The notes under the pieces were generated by a model. The model was not told the origin of the DNA, made no database searches, and saw only the letters and a program-made list of their open reading frames with translations. Of a stretch of 64,000 nucleotides of DNA, positions 12,350 through 24,350 are shown piece by piece. The stretch lies in NCBI GenBank assembly GCA_963969595.1, contig OZ018411.1, forward strand, positions 1,490,501 to 1,554,500. Direction: 5' to 3'. Position numbers and translations under genes: made by a program. Position 1 is the first letter of the stretch, and every line of letters begins with the position of its first letter. The stretch is from Neckera pumila (taxonomy: Eukaryota > Streptophyta > Bryopsida > Hypnales > Neckeraceae).

Positions 12350-12450
12350 AAGAATGATATGGCACTTGCACAACCACATCAGCCAGCAGCAGCGGAACGC
12401 AGAAGGGTTGCCTTTCACCTCTAAAGGTCTCAATCCTTTTTTGAATTTTT
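12119..12450 (+). mobile_element. CATTAGA MITE, copy B, with TA microsatellite
   Basis: Degenerate copy head-to-tail with copy A. It shares GAGGGC, CGGTACGG and the CCACATCAGCCAGC block. A TA dinucleotide run at about 12283-12345 has expanded inside it. Minus-strand ORFs full of alternating Ile-Tyr come only from this run. Confidence 0.65.
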
Positions 12451-12638
12451 GCACATTTTTGCTTATATCTTTGTATAGAAACATCATTTATTGAAATTTC
12501 ATCAATTTGGTTATTGACCAAAATTGTCTTTTCTAGATTCAAATATTACATTGGATGAATGAAAATTTGGTTGGACGATATAGTGCCTAAAAGGCCTCTG
12601 TTCATCGTCCAAAACATGGACTTCAGATCACTTCAGGG

Positions 12639-13285
12639 TTAACCCCCAAATGTCTAAGGCCTGTTTTGGGCTTCCTTAAATTTACTTTGAGTTGAACAAA
12701 ATGCCAACATTTTGATAAGTTGTATCAAATTTTTTTTAATTGTAACTGTACAAATTCAAACTAGACATATTAGAGATCTCGTAGAAAAACAAACAAACAC
12801 AATATCACTTATGGAGTGAAAGATTATAATGTTTGATCATGAGGGTGCTAAAATTGCAAAAATCTTTCAATCTTCTTTACACAAATCAAATCTAAAAAGT
12901 TGGTGACCCAAAAAATATGAGGTTAAAGTGCCTAATTTGTATAACCCTGATCAATTTATGACTTCTTAAAATCTATTCTGCAATTTTTTTAAATGAATTT
13001 TGAATGTGATTTTTTTTCCAAGATCTAGTGTATTTGAGGCCCATTTTCAAGAGCTCTCAACACTACGGGAAGTCAAGCCATTGCAATGGATACCCTTGTA
13101 CAAAAACTTGAATAGAAAAATCACTATCATTTATTTTGAAGATTGGATTTTTGACGCTAAAATTAGACTTCAAGAAGAACTTTCTAAAAATATTAACTAC
13201 TAAAAATAGCAACTTCATTAGGTTTTATATAACTTCAAAGTTTTGCAAACACCAGATTTGGGTGCCTCGGACATTTAGGGGTTAA
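12639..13285. mobile_element. TTAA-flanked element, subfamily B
   Basis: Starts TTAACCCCCAAATG and ends CATTTAGGGGTTAA. The interior (GGCCTGTTTTGGGC, AAATTCAAACTAGACATATT) matches about 52600-53245. Non-coding, about 650 bp. Confidence 0.7.
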
Positions 13286-14234
13286 GGTAAATCAATCCAT
13301 TGTGGTTGAATGACCCATAGTGGACACCTAATGGCCCCATGATAATTTTTTCGGCCACAACAAATGTCTAATCTGACACCAATGGAGTGATTAGTGACCT
13401 CATTAGAAACACCTGCTTTTTGAGTGTAAATCATTGTAGGAAGTGACTTTTCATGGCCTTCTACATTGGAAATTATTGTGATTACTTTAGGTGATTAAGA
13501 AGAGCATATTGGATACAATTTTTGTTGGTTATGGGGTAGTCTTCTGATTCTTTTGGACAGACCACTTCAAAATTAGTAACAAATTCATACTTTGTTTGAA
13601 AAATATATTTTCAATTGCTCTCACTATTTCTCACACTTGTCTTCATGTGGGAAATTTTTTGAAAACTTTCAGCAATGGCATGAGGGTAGACTCCAAATTT
13701 TGACCACCATGGGCTGGTTTACCTTTAATTTGTCTTTATGGTTTTTTTGTTGCACTTTGTGATGTTATAAATTTGTCAGATTTGTCTTTTGATTGCTATT
13801 TGGGACCAACAAATCAACTCTAAATATTAGTTCTCCCTGCATTCATGCAATCATCAATCAAAAGACAAATGAAATGATTAATGGGGTCAATCAACATTGT
13901 TTGTTCTTATTTTTCGCATCTTTTTGAATATTGTCCAATTGAAAGGAATGATGCTCTGGGAGGCAGAACAAAGGGCTACACATAGGCTTAGACATATACT
14001 AAATGCCCACTAAATGATCACCTCACATTTAGCAATTAGTTGACCAATGGTGATCTTTAAAAATATCAAAAAAATTATACTTTCAATATTCAAAAACTAC
14101 ACTTTGAAAACGGCTTTAAAACTCAAAGTTTCTAGAATGCTAGGAATACACCAAACTCTGCTTATAGTACAAAGTGGATTTTTAAATGTTATTTTTAGCC
14201 TTAATCTAATAGAAAGATTATTTTTGGATGGAGA
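13286..14234. other. AT-rich spacer, nothing supported
   Basis: No coding motif and no inverted termini recognised. Confidence 0.4.
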
Positions 14235-15140
14235 TAGTAGAAAAATGCATTCCTAAGATCTTTCACCTGGTCCATTCTTAAAACCAAGTGCAAATATACT
14301 TGAGTTATTAGTATCTCTAAGTAAACTATTCTTTTTCAATATTGAATTCAATTATATATTAAATATAATATTTGATTGGATTTTAATTGAAGCATTATAC
14401 TAAAGTAAAATTATTATTCATCAAACTTAAAATTTGCAATTGCCATGAATTACAAGAGATGATTGACTGAGTATCTTATGACTTTCATAGGTGAATTCAA
14501 AAAATTTCCTTCAGAATAAAATAAATAATCCTTTTTTAAGGTTGAATCAATATCTAGTTGTGTACTATACACTAGTTAAAATAGGTCCTATAATAGGAAT
14601 GACAATGACTTAGGAATGTTTTAAATGTCTCGTTGTGTTCAATATCAAGAGATACAATCTATCACTATCCCATGTTTTTTGGGGGATATTGAATATAATG
14701 ACAATATAAGACTTTAATATAAGCATATTCAAGATGAGATCTACCTTGCATCAAAATAAACGTCAGTTTCATTTATGGGGACATAGGAGGCACTTTAAAT
14801 TAGATAGTATGTGACGTTGTAACCAGAGATTTCATAAGAATTTGAATTTGGAACTATTGTCCCATTACCTATATACTAAAAGAATTTCTTTTGCTATATT
14901 GACCAACATTTGGCAAATTGGTTCTTTAAACTACTTGTCTATTTTCCAAACTATTGCCAATACTTTAAATACTCATAAAGTTATAAATGAAAACAAATAA
15001 CTGTTTTGAAATCATCTTGAAAAGAGAAATATAATCTATGCATCTAAGAAGGCATATTAGAGTACTTTCCTTCTGTCCAAAATGAAGTATATCTCCAAAT
15101 TTCAATTTTGCCCACCACCTTACATTCATTAACGTAGACA
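14235..15140 (+). repeat. Dispersed repeat R3, third copy
   Basis: Colinear with 7085-8010. The match ends abruptly at AACGTAGA (about 15135), where other sequence leading to the TTAA element begins. Confidence 0.65.
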
Positions 15141-15242
15141 TTAAGACAAATTTCAGGCTTCGAGACGGCTACAAGTTTTGACACCCCCCCAGGGCAATTA
15201 AACTATTAAAGAGGAAATAATTATTTATTTATTTATTATTTT

Positions 15243-15818
15243 TTAATCCCTAAAGTCCCATTGTCCCTACAGGGGACAAAATGGATTTTGGGTAGGTTCC
15301 TACAACCTCAATTTTTGGTGAAACTTTTTTGAAACTTTTCCATAAGATAGGAAAACTTATTAGCTTTCTGGGAATCTAATTTTTATTTCAATTGGTGCTC
15401 AGGAGCAAAAGCTATGCTACAATAACCTCAAAACGGGGGAGACCGTGCAGCCAAAAAAATCCATAAAAATTTGAAATAAATAAATTTTTTTTTTTCTAAT
15501 AGATTGTATTTTTGTCTAAATAAGAAGCTTTGATTTATTCCATTTGGATCAATAATGTGAAAGTTATAGAGTTTCTTGCGGGCAATCAAAGCATTTTATT
15601 GAAAAAAACTTTTTCTTTCACTTTGAATGCTGATATCTTTCAATCCGTACGGTCAAACATCATGAAATTTTTACCGCATGATTGAAAAAAAGTGTAGTAC
15701 AAGATCCTGCATTAGATTCTTAAAAAAGTATTTTTCTAATTTTTTGGATGAATGCAACAAAAGTAGTAGTTTTGAGTGAGTATTGACAGAAAAATGGCCT
15801 TGGGACTTTAGGGCTTAA
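15243..15818 (-). mobile_element. TTAA-flanked element, internally deleted copy
   Basis: Left end TTAATCCCTAAAGTCCCA, then the subterminal palindrome GTCCCTACAGGGGAC; right end GACTTTAGGGCTTAA. Same order as 53268-54200 but about 350 bp shorter inside. Confidence 0.75.
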
Positions 15819-17217
15819 TTTACCTTCTGATGTGGCACTACTGGTGCCATATCAAGTTTTACTATTTTTTAAATTATGTTTTATTTTTTTAATTATTTTT
15901 TTCCAAAAAAAATATTTAAGGAAAACGCTGACAACGCCATTCTATGACTTTTGGATGACTTTCAAATAAACTTGAAAATGCTTGAAAGTATTTTTTCATC
16001 CAGATTTTTCTTATTGACTTTTTGTATTGGATTATGAAGAATATCCAATTCAATTTGTAATCTTCCAAGTGTTTGACTTCAAGTAAATGAGAAGTTAGTA
16101 AAAATAACGGATTACAAAAATATGCTATTTTAGTGTATTTTGGAAAGTTGTTTCTCCTTGCTTTAAATATGAAATTTTTCCACAAAAATGATATTTTTGG
16201 AATTTGAGCCCAACTAATAAAATAAAGGTCATCTTCTCTAGTTTTTACTCCAATTTGAATTTTGAAAAAATTCCTAATACTTAATGTTTTATTGCAATTC
16301 AAACTTTGGATGTATTTTCAATTTCTATTATTTTCTAATTATAGAATGATATAGAAATTAAGTTTACACTGATTTTTGTCATTGTAATATACACACATGA
16401 TGGTGAAATTTTCAAATTTTTGAAAATAATTTTCTATTTGATGTGATTTTTTGCATTTTTTCTTAAAAAATTCTCAAAAAAAAATCTAAGTTTTTTTGTG
16501 AAGTAAGAAGACGTGTAATTTCAACTCTGAAGAATAATTATAAAAGTTTTCAAAACATATCTAGTTGTAAAATGGTAGCTAACTAAATCATGGGTAATAA
16601 GGCTTGAAATCAATGAATTTTTCCATAAAAATATATTATTTGAAATTGATCCCAACTAATGAAATGAGGGTCCTCATTTTTTAGTTTCTACTACAATTTG
16701 GAATTTGGGAAGTTTCCAAAATTGAATATTTTATGGCCATTTCAACTTCAGATCTTTAAAAATGGTCTATTAGACTTTTGATTATGGAATGATATAAAAA
16801 TAATTTATACCACAATTTTCTATACCAAATTATAAACCTACAATGAAATTTTCAAATATGGATTTATTTAGTTTGTATATTATATGATTTTTTTCACTTT
16901 TTCTTCAAAAATTTATAATATTTTCAAATTTTCACAAAAAAATCTGAAATTTTGAAGTCTTAAAGAGGATATGTGATTTAATCTTTTGGGGGAAGAAAAA
17001 GAATACATTTGTATGAAGTTGCAAAATGGGAGCATACAAAGTAAAATAATTTCTCATCCATTGGCATACGTCATTGAAGTTATGAGGATATTTTTGTGGA
17101 TATAATATCATCTAGGTTATTGAATACTATGGATTCAACCTCAATGACATATACTATCATTGATGTAATTATACCCAAGTAAATATGATTGTAATTTTAG
17201 ATGCAATCATGGAAAAA
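15819..17217. repeat. AT-rich region with a decayed tandem duplication
   Basis: About 16185-16440 and 16640-16870 resemble each other in order (CCCAACTAAT.AAAT.AGGTC, then TAGTTTCTACT-like, then ATGGAATGATATA, then GTGAAATTTTCAAAT), a period of roughly 450 bp. The minus-strand ORF at 15916-16302 has no recognisable feature and I do not call it. Confidence 0.5.
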
Positions 17218-17410
17218 TAAGAACTAAGGTAGGAACATCCAAATGCGTGAGATGCCTAAAAGTGCCACTTCAACAAATGTTCTCATTATATACATCTCCT
17301 ATACCAATATGTACCTATTATTGAAAAAACAATTTTAGAACATCTACCAAATGAAAGGAGAATTCATCCTTTGTAACTTTTGTATGCAACCAAATGGTGA
17401 ATTCTCCTTT
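17218..17410. mobile_element. Diverged copy of the 4826-5100 element
   Basis: Left end AAGGTAGGAACATCCAAATG, followed by colinear blocks (GTACCTAT, AATTTTAGAAC, AACTTTTG, ACCAAATGG) found in the same order at 4826-4990. The right terminus is lost or unrecognisable. Confidence 0.6.
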
Positions 17411-18127
17411 CATTTGCCAACTAGAATATAATTCTTTTTATTAGTTCACTAGTAGAAAATATGCACAATAAAATACAATTAAATAGAATGTCAGTAAAAA
17501 TCACTCATGATCATGATCAACCATTTTTTTGGAGTAAAAAAAGGGAATGACATATGGAAGCTGTCACAACTCACAACCCCAAAATAAAATTCACCTTCTT
17601 TACAGATACCTCCGCTTTACAACACTTGTTTTCTTAGGATCTTCCTTGAAAATACAATATCAATCGCCCTCTAATTCTTATATTTCCATTCTAATGTTGC
17701 CTTTGTCTTTACTTGTGAACAGCCTGGCCCAAATTTTAAAAACACGAATTGAAGCTTGAGCACCACAACCCCATCGGGTCGTGAAGGCTCGTGATCATTT
17801 TTGCAGAATCTTCCTACGCTTCTTTGAGGACGTTCTTTACTGTATGGTACGAGTATAAGTCAAGCAACTGCCGAAACAGTAAAAGGACGAAAAAAGCTAT
17901 ATTTTCCCTTATGTACCTGCTGATTCGAAATCACCCCGACGCCAATTCTTGCTGTCGCCGGCGTTACGGAGCCATAATTGTTTTGCATTGCTGCCTGATC
18001 CTGAGATACCTACCTATTTTGGTTCAAGCACTGATTTCAATTCCAATCCTCTCCGCAGTAAAGGTTGATAGTAGTTTGCGTCCATGACATAAATTTGTCA
18101 AGCGTTTCGTTAATCTTTGAATGTAAT
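17411..18127. other. 3' flank of the HugZ-type gene
   Basis: No supported exon beyond the stop codon at 18128. A plus-strand ORF at 17791-18087 has no family resemblance. The part near 18128 is likely the 3' UTR of the minus-strand gene. Confidence 0.4.
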
Positions 18128-21100
18128 CTAGGAAGCAGCTCCCTGAAGCATCTCCACTATCAAGGTCTTGATGTCCCTGCAGAACCCAAGCACCACAAAA
18201 TCAGATATCGTGTATTATCAAAATCAGAGGAGCTTCATCACACAATTGAAACCCTTTCATAGAGATATGCTGCGCCCCTTCAAAGCTCAACTCGAAAGTA
18301 GGTACAGGATTAGCTACAAATTGATGGTGGATGACCCTTGCAAGTTCGAGAACTTACTTCCTATCCTGTGCAGGTCTTGGAAAAGGAATTCGAAGCTTTA
18401 CTGGTTTTCCATCATGGCCAGCCTGTGTCGGAGATATCAAGAGTGGCAACCTCATAAATAACATTGGAAATCCACAACCTCAGAAATTGAAGTTCAAAAT
18501 GCAAGTCTTCGATGAATTTTCAAAAAGACCTTGCAAGTAAACTTACCTCAATATTGAAGCCTAGACGATCCACTTGCAGCATCTTTGCAGAAGCAATCTG
18601 CACTTAGTACGAAAACAAAGTCATGAAAAGAGGCGCAGCGAGAATGGGTCCAAAAATGAGCCTTTTGGACAAGTAAAAAAAACCCGATTTTCTTCCATGA
18701 AAATAGATGGTTAGTTGCTACCTTCACTCCTAGTGACGTTTCCGCAATTGCCTTTGTTTGGTCTGCATGGTCTCGGTTCATATGTCCCTGCACCCAATTT
18801 AACAGTAACACTTTGATAACAATGTAGAGGTAAGCATGTGAAAGAAAACCGGAGCCTGTAAGAGATAGAACACCATGAACATCCTAAAGGTGTGAGCACT
18901 GTCGTCTGTACCGCAATGGGTGCAGTGAACTGTGCTATAGGATCAACAGCTCCAGCAAGATATTCTTCCCCATCAAGTTCTGCAAGATTCAGAAAAAACA
19001 AATTGAGGTCCTTCAAAATGGAAGTCCCAAAATAACAGTTCTGGTAATTGTATGATGAAATCTTGAGAGCCGTCTTATTCAATTCCAAAGCCAACACCAT
19101 TTCGACATTGTAATGCAGCTAGAGAGAACACATTCCAGATTATTGTCTCCACCTCCAAATGTAACAAAAGCTGTGGCCGATCCAGCAAGAAATCGTATCT
19201 TCTTGGGTGTTATTCGGAAAAAACTAAAATCTCCAAAGTCTACCTGTCAACAAGCAATCAACGTTGTGGACTCATTATACGGTAGGTACACGCAGACAGA
19301 TTACATATCGAAGACCTTGGCAGTTCAACAAGAGGTTGCCCATATTTAAGTTATTTCTAAAATCCAGTTTCAACAAGAAATTAAAAAATAATTCCAAGTA
19401 GCTTGAATAATTTTTTTCTAAAATATTCAAAGTTTAAGAAATTAAAAAACAGATGACAAACCCGCCAAGGTGCTAAACTACCTGAAACGATTATAGGCAT
19501 TTACAAGCAGCACATACATGTCAAAGTAAGAAGAGGAATGAGCCCGTACCCAGAAAGCATCTGGATGCTTCCTCAAGTATACTGATCGTACACTTTCCAA
19601 TTCAGCATCAGAGATCTGCACAACATTTCGATTTTCTCAATCGAGTTCCATAATCCAAAAATCCTCTGAATAATATCATCACAAATGCGCTGTCTGCAGG
19701 GACTCACTGCTTCTGCTTCGCCTATAATGGTGACGACAGTATCGCTTATCTCGCTTGCATCCCTAGCAACAAGCAATGAACATTTTGAATTTGTTTCCAG
19801 ATCCTGCACATACACACAATAGAGTGAAGAGTTGTATCTTACCGACAATGCACAAGGACAAGTCATTACTGTAGTTCTGTGTTTTCTGAAACGAAAATCT
19901 TCTATCGCTGAAAGCACATAATAAAAGCTCAACCACACCTCTTTCTCCTCGAAACTCTAGCCAAGACAAAGACAAACGACAAAAATCTACTCAACGCAAT
20001 ATGACTCAAAAGCATGCATGGGGTCATCAGAAATAACCTTAGTATGCGGGGAGAGAGAACTGATCGATAAGATAGGACGGCCACTGTCGTCGGTCGCATA
20101 CATAACCATCGACCCTAGAGGAAACCCATCATACTTCTGCGAACATCCATCAACATTGAACAACAACAATTGATGACAACAAGCTGATAAAAGTCTGCAA
20201 AGAAGTAGTCATTTTACCTCAATGTCTCATTTCCAGCAATAAGTCCTTCAATAGTACATGCATTGTGCTTCTAACATCGTAATGAAAGCTACAGGGGATA
20301 TACAGGTGTCCCCCTCCTTTCTCAACATCTTGGATGATAATTTTCGTGCAAAATTGCTCAATAACAATATATACTTAGAGTGCTCCATATTCAAAAGTCC
20401 TGTGCCTGTTTACCGAATTCGGTGCTGAAGCCAAATTGGATTGGAGAAAATAAAATAAAGAGTCCCTTTATTCTGGAACCCACAAAGCAGTATATATACT
20501 CCTTGGTATCAGGAGTGCAGGGGAAAGGGCATCAACTTGTTACCAAAAACCGCCCTCTTTGAGAGATCGAATAATTCATCCTCTTTTTCATGGGAATGAG
20601 CACACCTGAGAGATGGTGGACAGAGTTGCAGTCGAGCTAGTAGCTACAAGCGTGCGGGATTCGTCCACTTTCGACAATCGTGCAGCCGTTTTCTGCACCA
20701 CGGTACGGTTGGAGTGAAAACAACCTCATTCTCACGAATTGGACTAGGTCGATTGCAAACGATTAACCCCTAAAAGACCAAGGATCCATCGTTTTAAAAT
20801 GACCAATTCATTGCTCTTCGTGTGAAAAAACATAATTCAAGTAGGGTCAAACACTATACCACCAGGATTAGTGAAGAACATTGCATGTTTAAGTCAAAAA
20901 AATAAACAACACTGGACAAAGGAAGTCCCCTACTCAAAAACTCCTAAATGACCATGAGCACAATTTTGGACCTCTTGGTCCTTTAGGGCCGCTGTGCTTG
21001 TAAAAATCTTACTTGATGGGCCCGAATTTCGTCCCACCACCTCGTCTCCTCGTCCAGTTTCTCGTTCGGCATGGTCTGCCACATGCAAACACTGCTCTCT

Positions 21101-22154
21101 CGTCAACTATTCCAACAACCATCTCTCGCATACAAGTGATAGTAATTAATCAAAGATTCCTGCCACAGAAAAGCTCTACGATTGTGAAGTAGGCACCACC
21201 TGGTGGTGGTTCATTACGATGACATATCCAGACTCGATTTCTGTTCAAATGGCAACAGTTTACATTCACAAAACAAACCTAATTTTCAGAACTTTATTTG
21301 ACAAAACGGACACATTTCATGATCCTGAATCCCTTGTTAACCCTAAATGTCTAGAAGGCCCTGCTGGAGCTTCTCAAGTCACAAATAGTGCCACACAATA
21401 ACAATTTCATAGAGCTGAGCCCTTTATCAAAATTCTGTCATTTATCTCCTGGAGTTTTCCAATCGCAAAAATAAATAAATTAAGTGATACATGAGACCTC
21501 TAAAAAAATTCAAAAAATGCCTATCATTAAACCCAGGAGATAAATGGTTACGATTATTCATTCTAAGCGTGTCAAAATGCATATTTCTACGTATGCTATT
21601 CTAAAATATCTTCATCTTCTCATTCAAATCAACTAACCCTAAAAATACATTTGAGCTTCAATTTTGAAGTAATGGCAAAGTTCAATAAGTAAGTCAATTG
21701 ACAGAAACGTCCATTTTTCTATAATCTGTAAAACTCCATGATTCTAAATTGCGCAACCTACACACAAAATTCGCATTCCTATTCGAATTCCCGTGATGAC
21801 AAACAATTCCGAAGGACGACAATCCAGAATTCCATCCCCAAACAAGAAAAGTCGCAAGAATTTCAAATCACCGAAATTGCAACAGTACGACAATCACCAA
21901 ATGCCAATTCGCAAGCCGACCTGGGAAGCAGGTCCTGAGGACGAAGCCATCACAGAAAACGGGCGCATCCACGGGCCACCATTAAGCTTAGTCCGAGGTC
22001 GCAAGCTTTGGGGGCAGAGTGGCCTTCGCAAATGGCAGCCACGACGGTTTGATGCGGCGACAATTGTGCACAGTTTGGTCACGAGGGACGGAGCTGCGAG
22101 AGTGTGAGGGTATGTAGTGGAGAGCGGCACTGCCATTCGGAGCGCCATTGCCAC
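18128..22154 (-). CDS. HugZ-type (PPOX-like fold plus DUF2470) plastid protein, 11 exons
   Basis: A complete gene was assembled by eye: exons 22154-21921, 20692-20606, 20136-20038, 19803-19708, 19615-19550, 19243-19153, 18979-18912, 18787-18722, 18597-18547, 18422-18358, 18176-18128. All introns are GT-AG and the phases agree; the CDS is 972 nt, 323 residues plus TAG. Exon 1 encodes a Ser/Arg/Ala-rich chloroplast-type transit peptide. Exons 2-6 give the split-barrel FMN-binding-like domain (KYDGFPLGSMVMYATDDSG, SSLSPHTK, SKCSLLVARD, YLRKHPDAFWVDFGDF). Exons 7-11 give DUF2470 (VDPIAQF, GHMNRDHADQTKAI, LRIPFPRPAQDRK, TLIVEMLQGAAS). Plant homologues resemble bacterial HugZ haem-degrading proteins and the Arabidopsis At3g03890 type; a role in plastid tetrapyrrole or haem metabolism follows from the family only. 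No break is seen. Intron 1 (20693-21920) carries two repeats. Confidence 0.93.
20763..21002. mobile_element. Short TTAA-family element in intron 1
   Basis: Left end TTAACCCCTAAAAGACC; right end GGTCCTTTAGGG, with the last bases worn. An internal GTTTTAAAATGACC block is shared with 33927-34125. About 240 bp inside intron 1 of the HugZ-type gene. Confidence 0.6.
21247..21917. repeat. Intronic segment duplicated at 8299-8985
   Basis: Occupies the exon-1-proximal end of intron 1. See the partner at 8299-8985. Confidence 0.8.
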
Positions 22155-22789
22155 TCACTGCTGTTGTTGTTGTTGCGTGAGGGAGACAATTCTTTTGCGA
22201 CAAAGCGAAGAAAAGCAAAGGAAGCGAGGCAGGGGCTTATCCCCGTGGTGTTGGTGTTTCCACGGTCGCACTAAAGTAGAAGCACCTAAGGTGGACACTT
22301 GTTTCGGATCTCTTGATCTGGAGGGTGCATAGAGAAAAAAGTGATGTGTGCTTGATAGGATCTGGTTTAGGAAACCAAAAATTGGTTTCATATTTTTCCG
22401 ACTTTGTATGAATATAATATGATTTTTTAAAAACAACTGCATAGATGCATTTATTGTGGACACTAGACTAACACCAAAGTGGGCATGGAAACACCCAAAA
22501 GTGACACAATATAAGTTTGGATCACACACCGGTGATTGGCTAACACAAGTGATTGTGACAACTTCTTGGAACCCCATTCATCTACTTTGGGTCCCCACCT
22601 GTCTACTTTGGGTCCACCTGCGCATGGATATAGGTTGTTTTCTAGACGTCCGTAAACAATTCCTTTCCTATTTTTAGGTCCTTCTACCTTAGTACCTAGT
22701 ATTGGCCTCTTGTCGGTTTGAAAGGGACCTATAGGTCTCAGAGTTTTTTTGTAAGAGTTGTTGTTCTAAGCTTCAAGATGAAATAAGTA
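22155..22789. promoter_or_regulatory. Upstream region of the HugZ-type gene
   Basis: Lies directly upstream of the start codon at 22154. Position is the only support; no TATA box or known motif can be assigned with confidence. A CTG/TTG trinucleotide run is at about 22160-22176. Confidence 0.3.
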
Positions 22790-23760
22790 AGTGTGCCCTA
22801 TAACGTTGCCACATACAAAAGAAAAAGAAAAAGAAAATAATCTTTTAATTTTTAATTCCGGAAAAACTTTGAAATTCAATAACTTTCACACCATAGGCCA
22901 AACACCACAAATAAAAGCCCGTGCACCTCTCTTTGCTGAGGGCTCTTCAATGGTACAAAGAATGTGACCGGGGAACGTACTATAATAAACAAACAAACAA
23001 AATAAAATAAAATAAAACAAACAAATAGCATAATTCAAAGTATGGTAGTCTACTCTAAAAGCAAACATGACACAAAGGTACATTTTTCTTTCTTCAATGT
23101 ACCAATAGTATATATTTCAAGAAGTGGTCACTTTTAGTATATATTTCAACTTCAAAATTTTGTAACTAATTTTACAAAGATCCAAAAAATATGAAACAAC
23201 TTGGGTTAAATGCCAATTCCATTTTTCTTCCTACAAAAATTTGCTAAAAGATGTTTGAAGGATATTAGCTTCCCTAAAAAGGCAATCAATTCTTATGCAA
23301 TTGCTTCAAGAGTAGACTACCTTAGCCATCAAAAATGTCCAGTTCAAAACATAAAAGTTCATCAAATCTATTGTGTGCATTATTTTTCCAATCTTCAAAA
23401 TTCAAAATAGTAAGCACTTTAGAGGTATTGCACGCTCTGTGAGTGAATTATCCAATTATGATGTATGGTAGAACTATCCATTTCTGACCAAGGAGCTATA
23501 GCCAACCTATAGGTTGCAGTTATTTCCAACCAAGGTTGAAACAAATTTCCAACCAAAGCTTGGAATGTTTTGTTGTTTTTCTTTTCAAGGTTGGGACTAA
23601 TAAGGTCATGACACATGTCCCAAAGTCGTGAGCAAGAAAGTAGGAAGTAATATATGGGAAAGAAGTTCTTGAATGATTGGAATTGGAAGAGTTTATACAT
23701 TGGGTATGGGTTCAGGCCAACTTTTGGCTTCCAAAACTCATAGTAATTTTAATTCAAGAC
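22790..23760. repeat. Dispersed repeats shared with 5.9-6.5 kb
   Basis: The stretch 22790-23060 matches 6240-6500 directly. The stretch 23480-23760 matches 5880-6150 inverted (CCAACCAAGGTTG, CAAGGTTGGGACTAATA). So the two halves have been rearranged relative to each other. Confidence 0.6.
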
Positions 23761-24253
23761 ATAAAATTATTAAAAAAAATTGGCAATCCTTGTGATTTCT
23801 ATTTTTCTATGCATCAGAAAATTTACATTGCCTTATATTGCTCCAGAAAATTCTCGGAATTGCTTAAATGGTCAACTATGGGTGGTTCTACCATACAACA
23901 TGTTCACGTACCAAAGCATCCAAAAGTAATAAATCTATTTCATAGGAAGAATAAATCACAAAAACCCTCATTATAAAGTATACTTTTCTTAAGAAATTTA
24001 TGACTTTTGAAGATGGTTTGCACATACAAAATGTATTTCATTCAAAATACATTTCAAAATTAAGCAAATTTTATCTTATTTCAAAATGATTTTATTATCA
24101 ATTTCAGTGCAGTAATATAACAGTAGTGATCCCAATCTGCTTTCAAATTTTTATGTGCTCAATGGTATCTTACAGTGTCGTAATGATAATTTCAAAGCAA
24201 TTCATGCGGCAACTGTATATTAGAAAGAATTCAGGCCCTGTAAACATTACAAA

Positions 24254-24350
24254 AAATTGTGCAGCCCGTACCGTAGTTCACAGCATGGGGACAGATTGGG
24301 GAACAAATTTGAAACGGCCCTTTCTTACCCCCAAATCTCTTCTAATGCCA
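24254..24350. mobile_element. CATTAGA MITE, end fragment
   Basis: Retains CAGCCCGTACCGTAGTTCAC, a GGGGACAGATTGGGGAACA block and the terminus ACCCCCAAATCTCTTCTAATG (the terminal inverted repeat). The other half is missing. Confidence 0.65.

Noticed and set aside
12116..12542. Minus-strand ORFs with long Ile-Tyr runs
   Set aside because: They come only from the TA microsatellite inside MITE copy B.
15916..16302. Minus-strand ORF of 128 codons
   Set aside because: Very AT-rich, low-complexity (Lys/Phe/Ile) and partly made of a decayed tandem duplication.
17791..18087. Plus-strand ORF of 98 codons next to the HugZ-type gene
   Set aside because: No family motif, and it overlaps the likely 3' UTR of the minus-strand gene.
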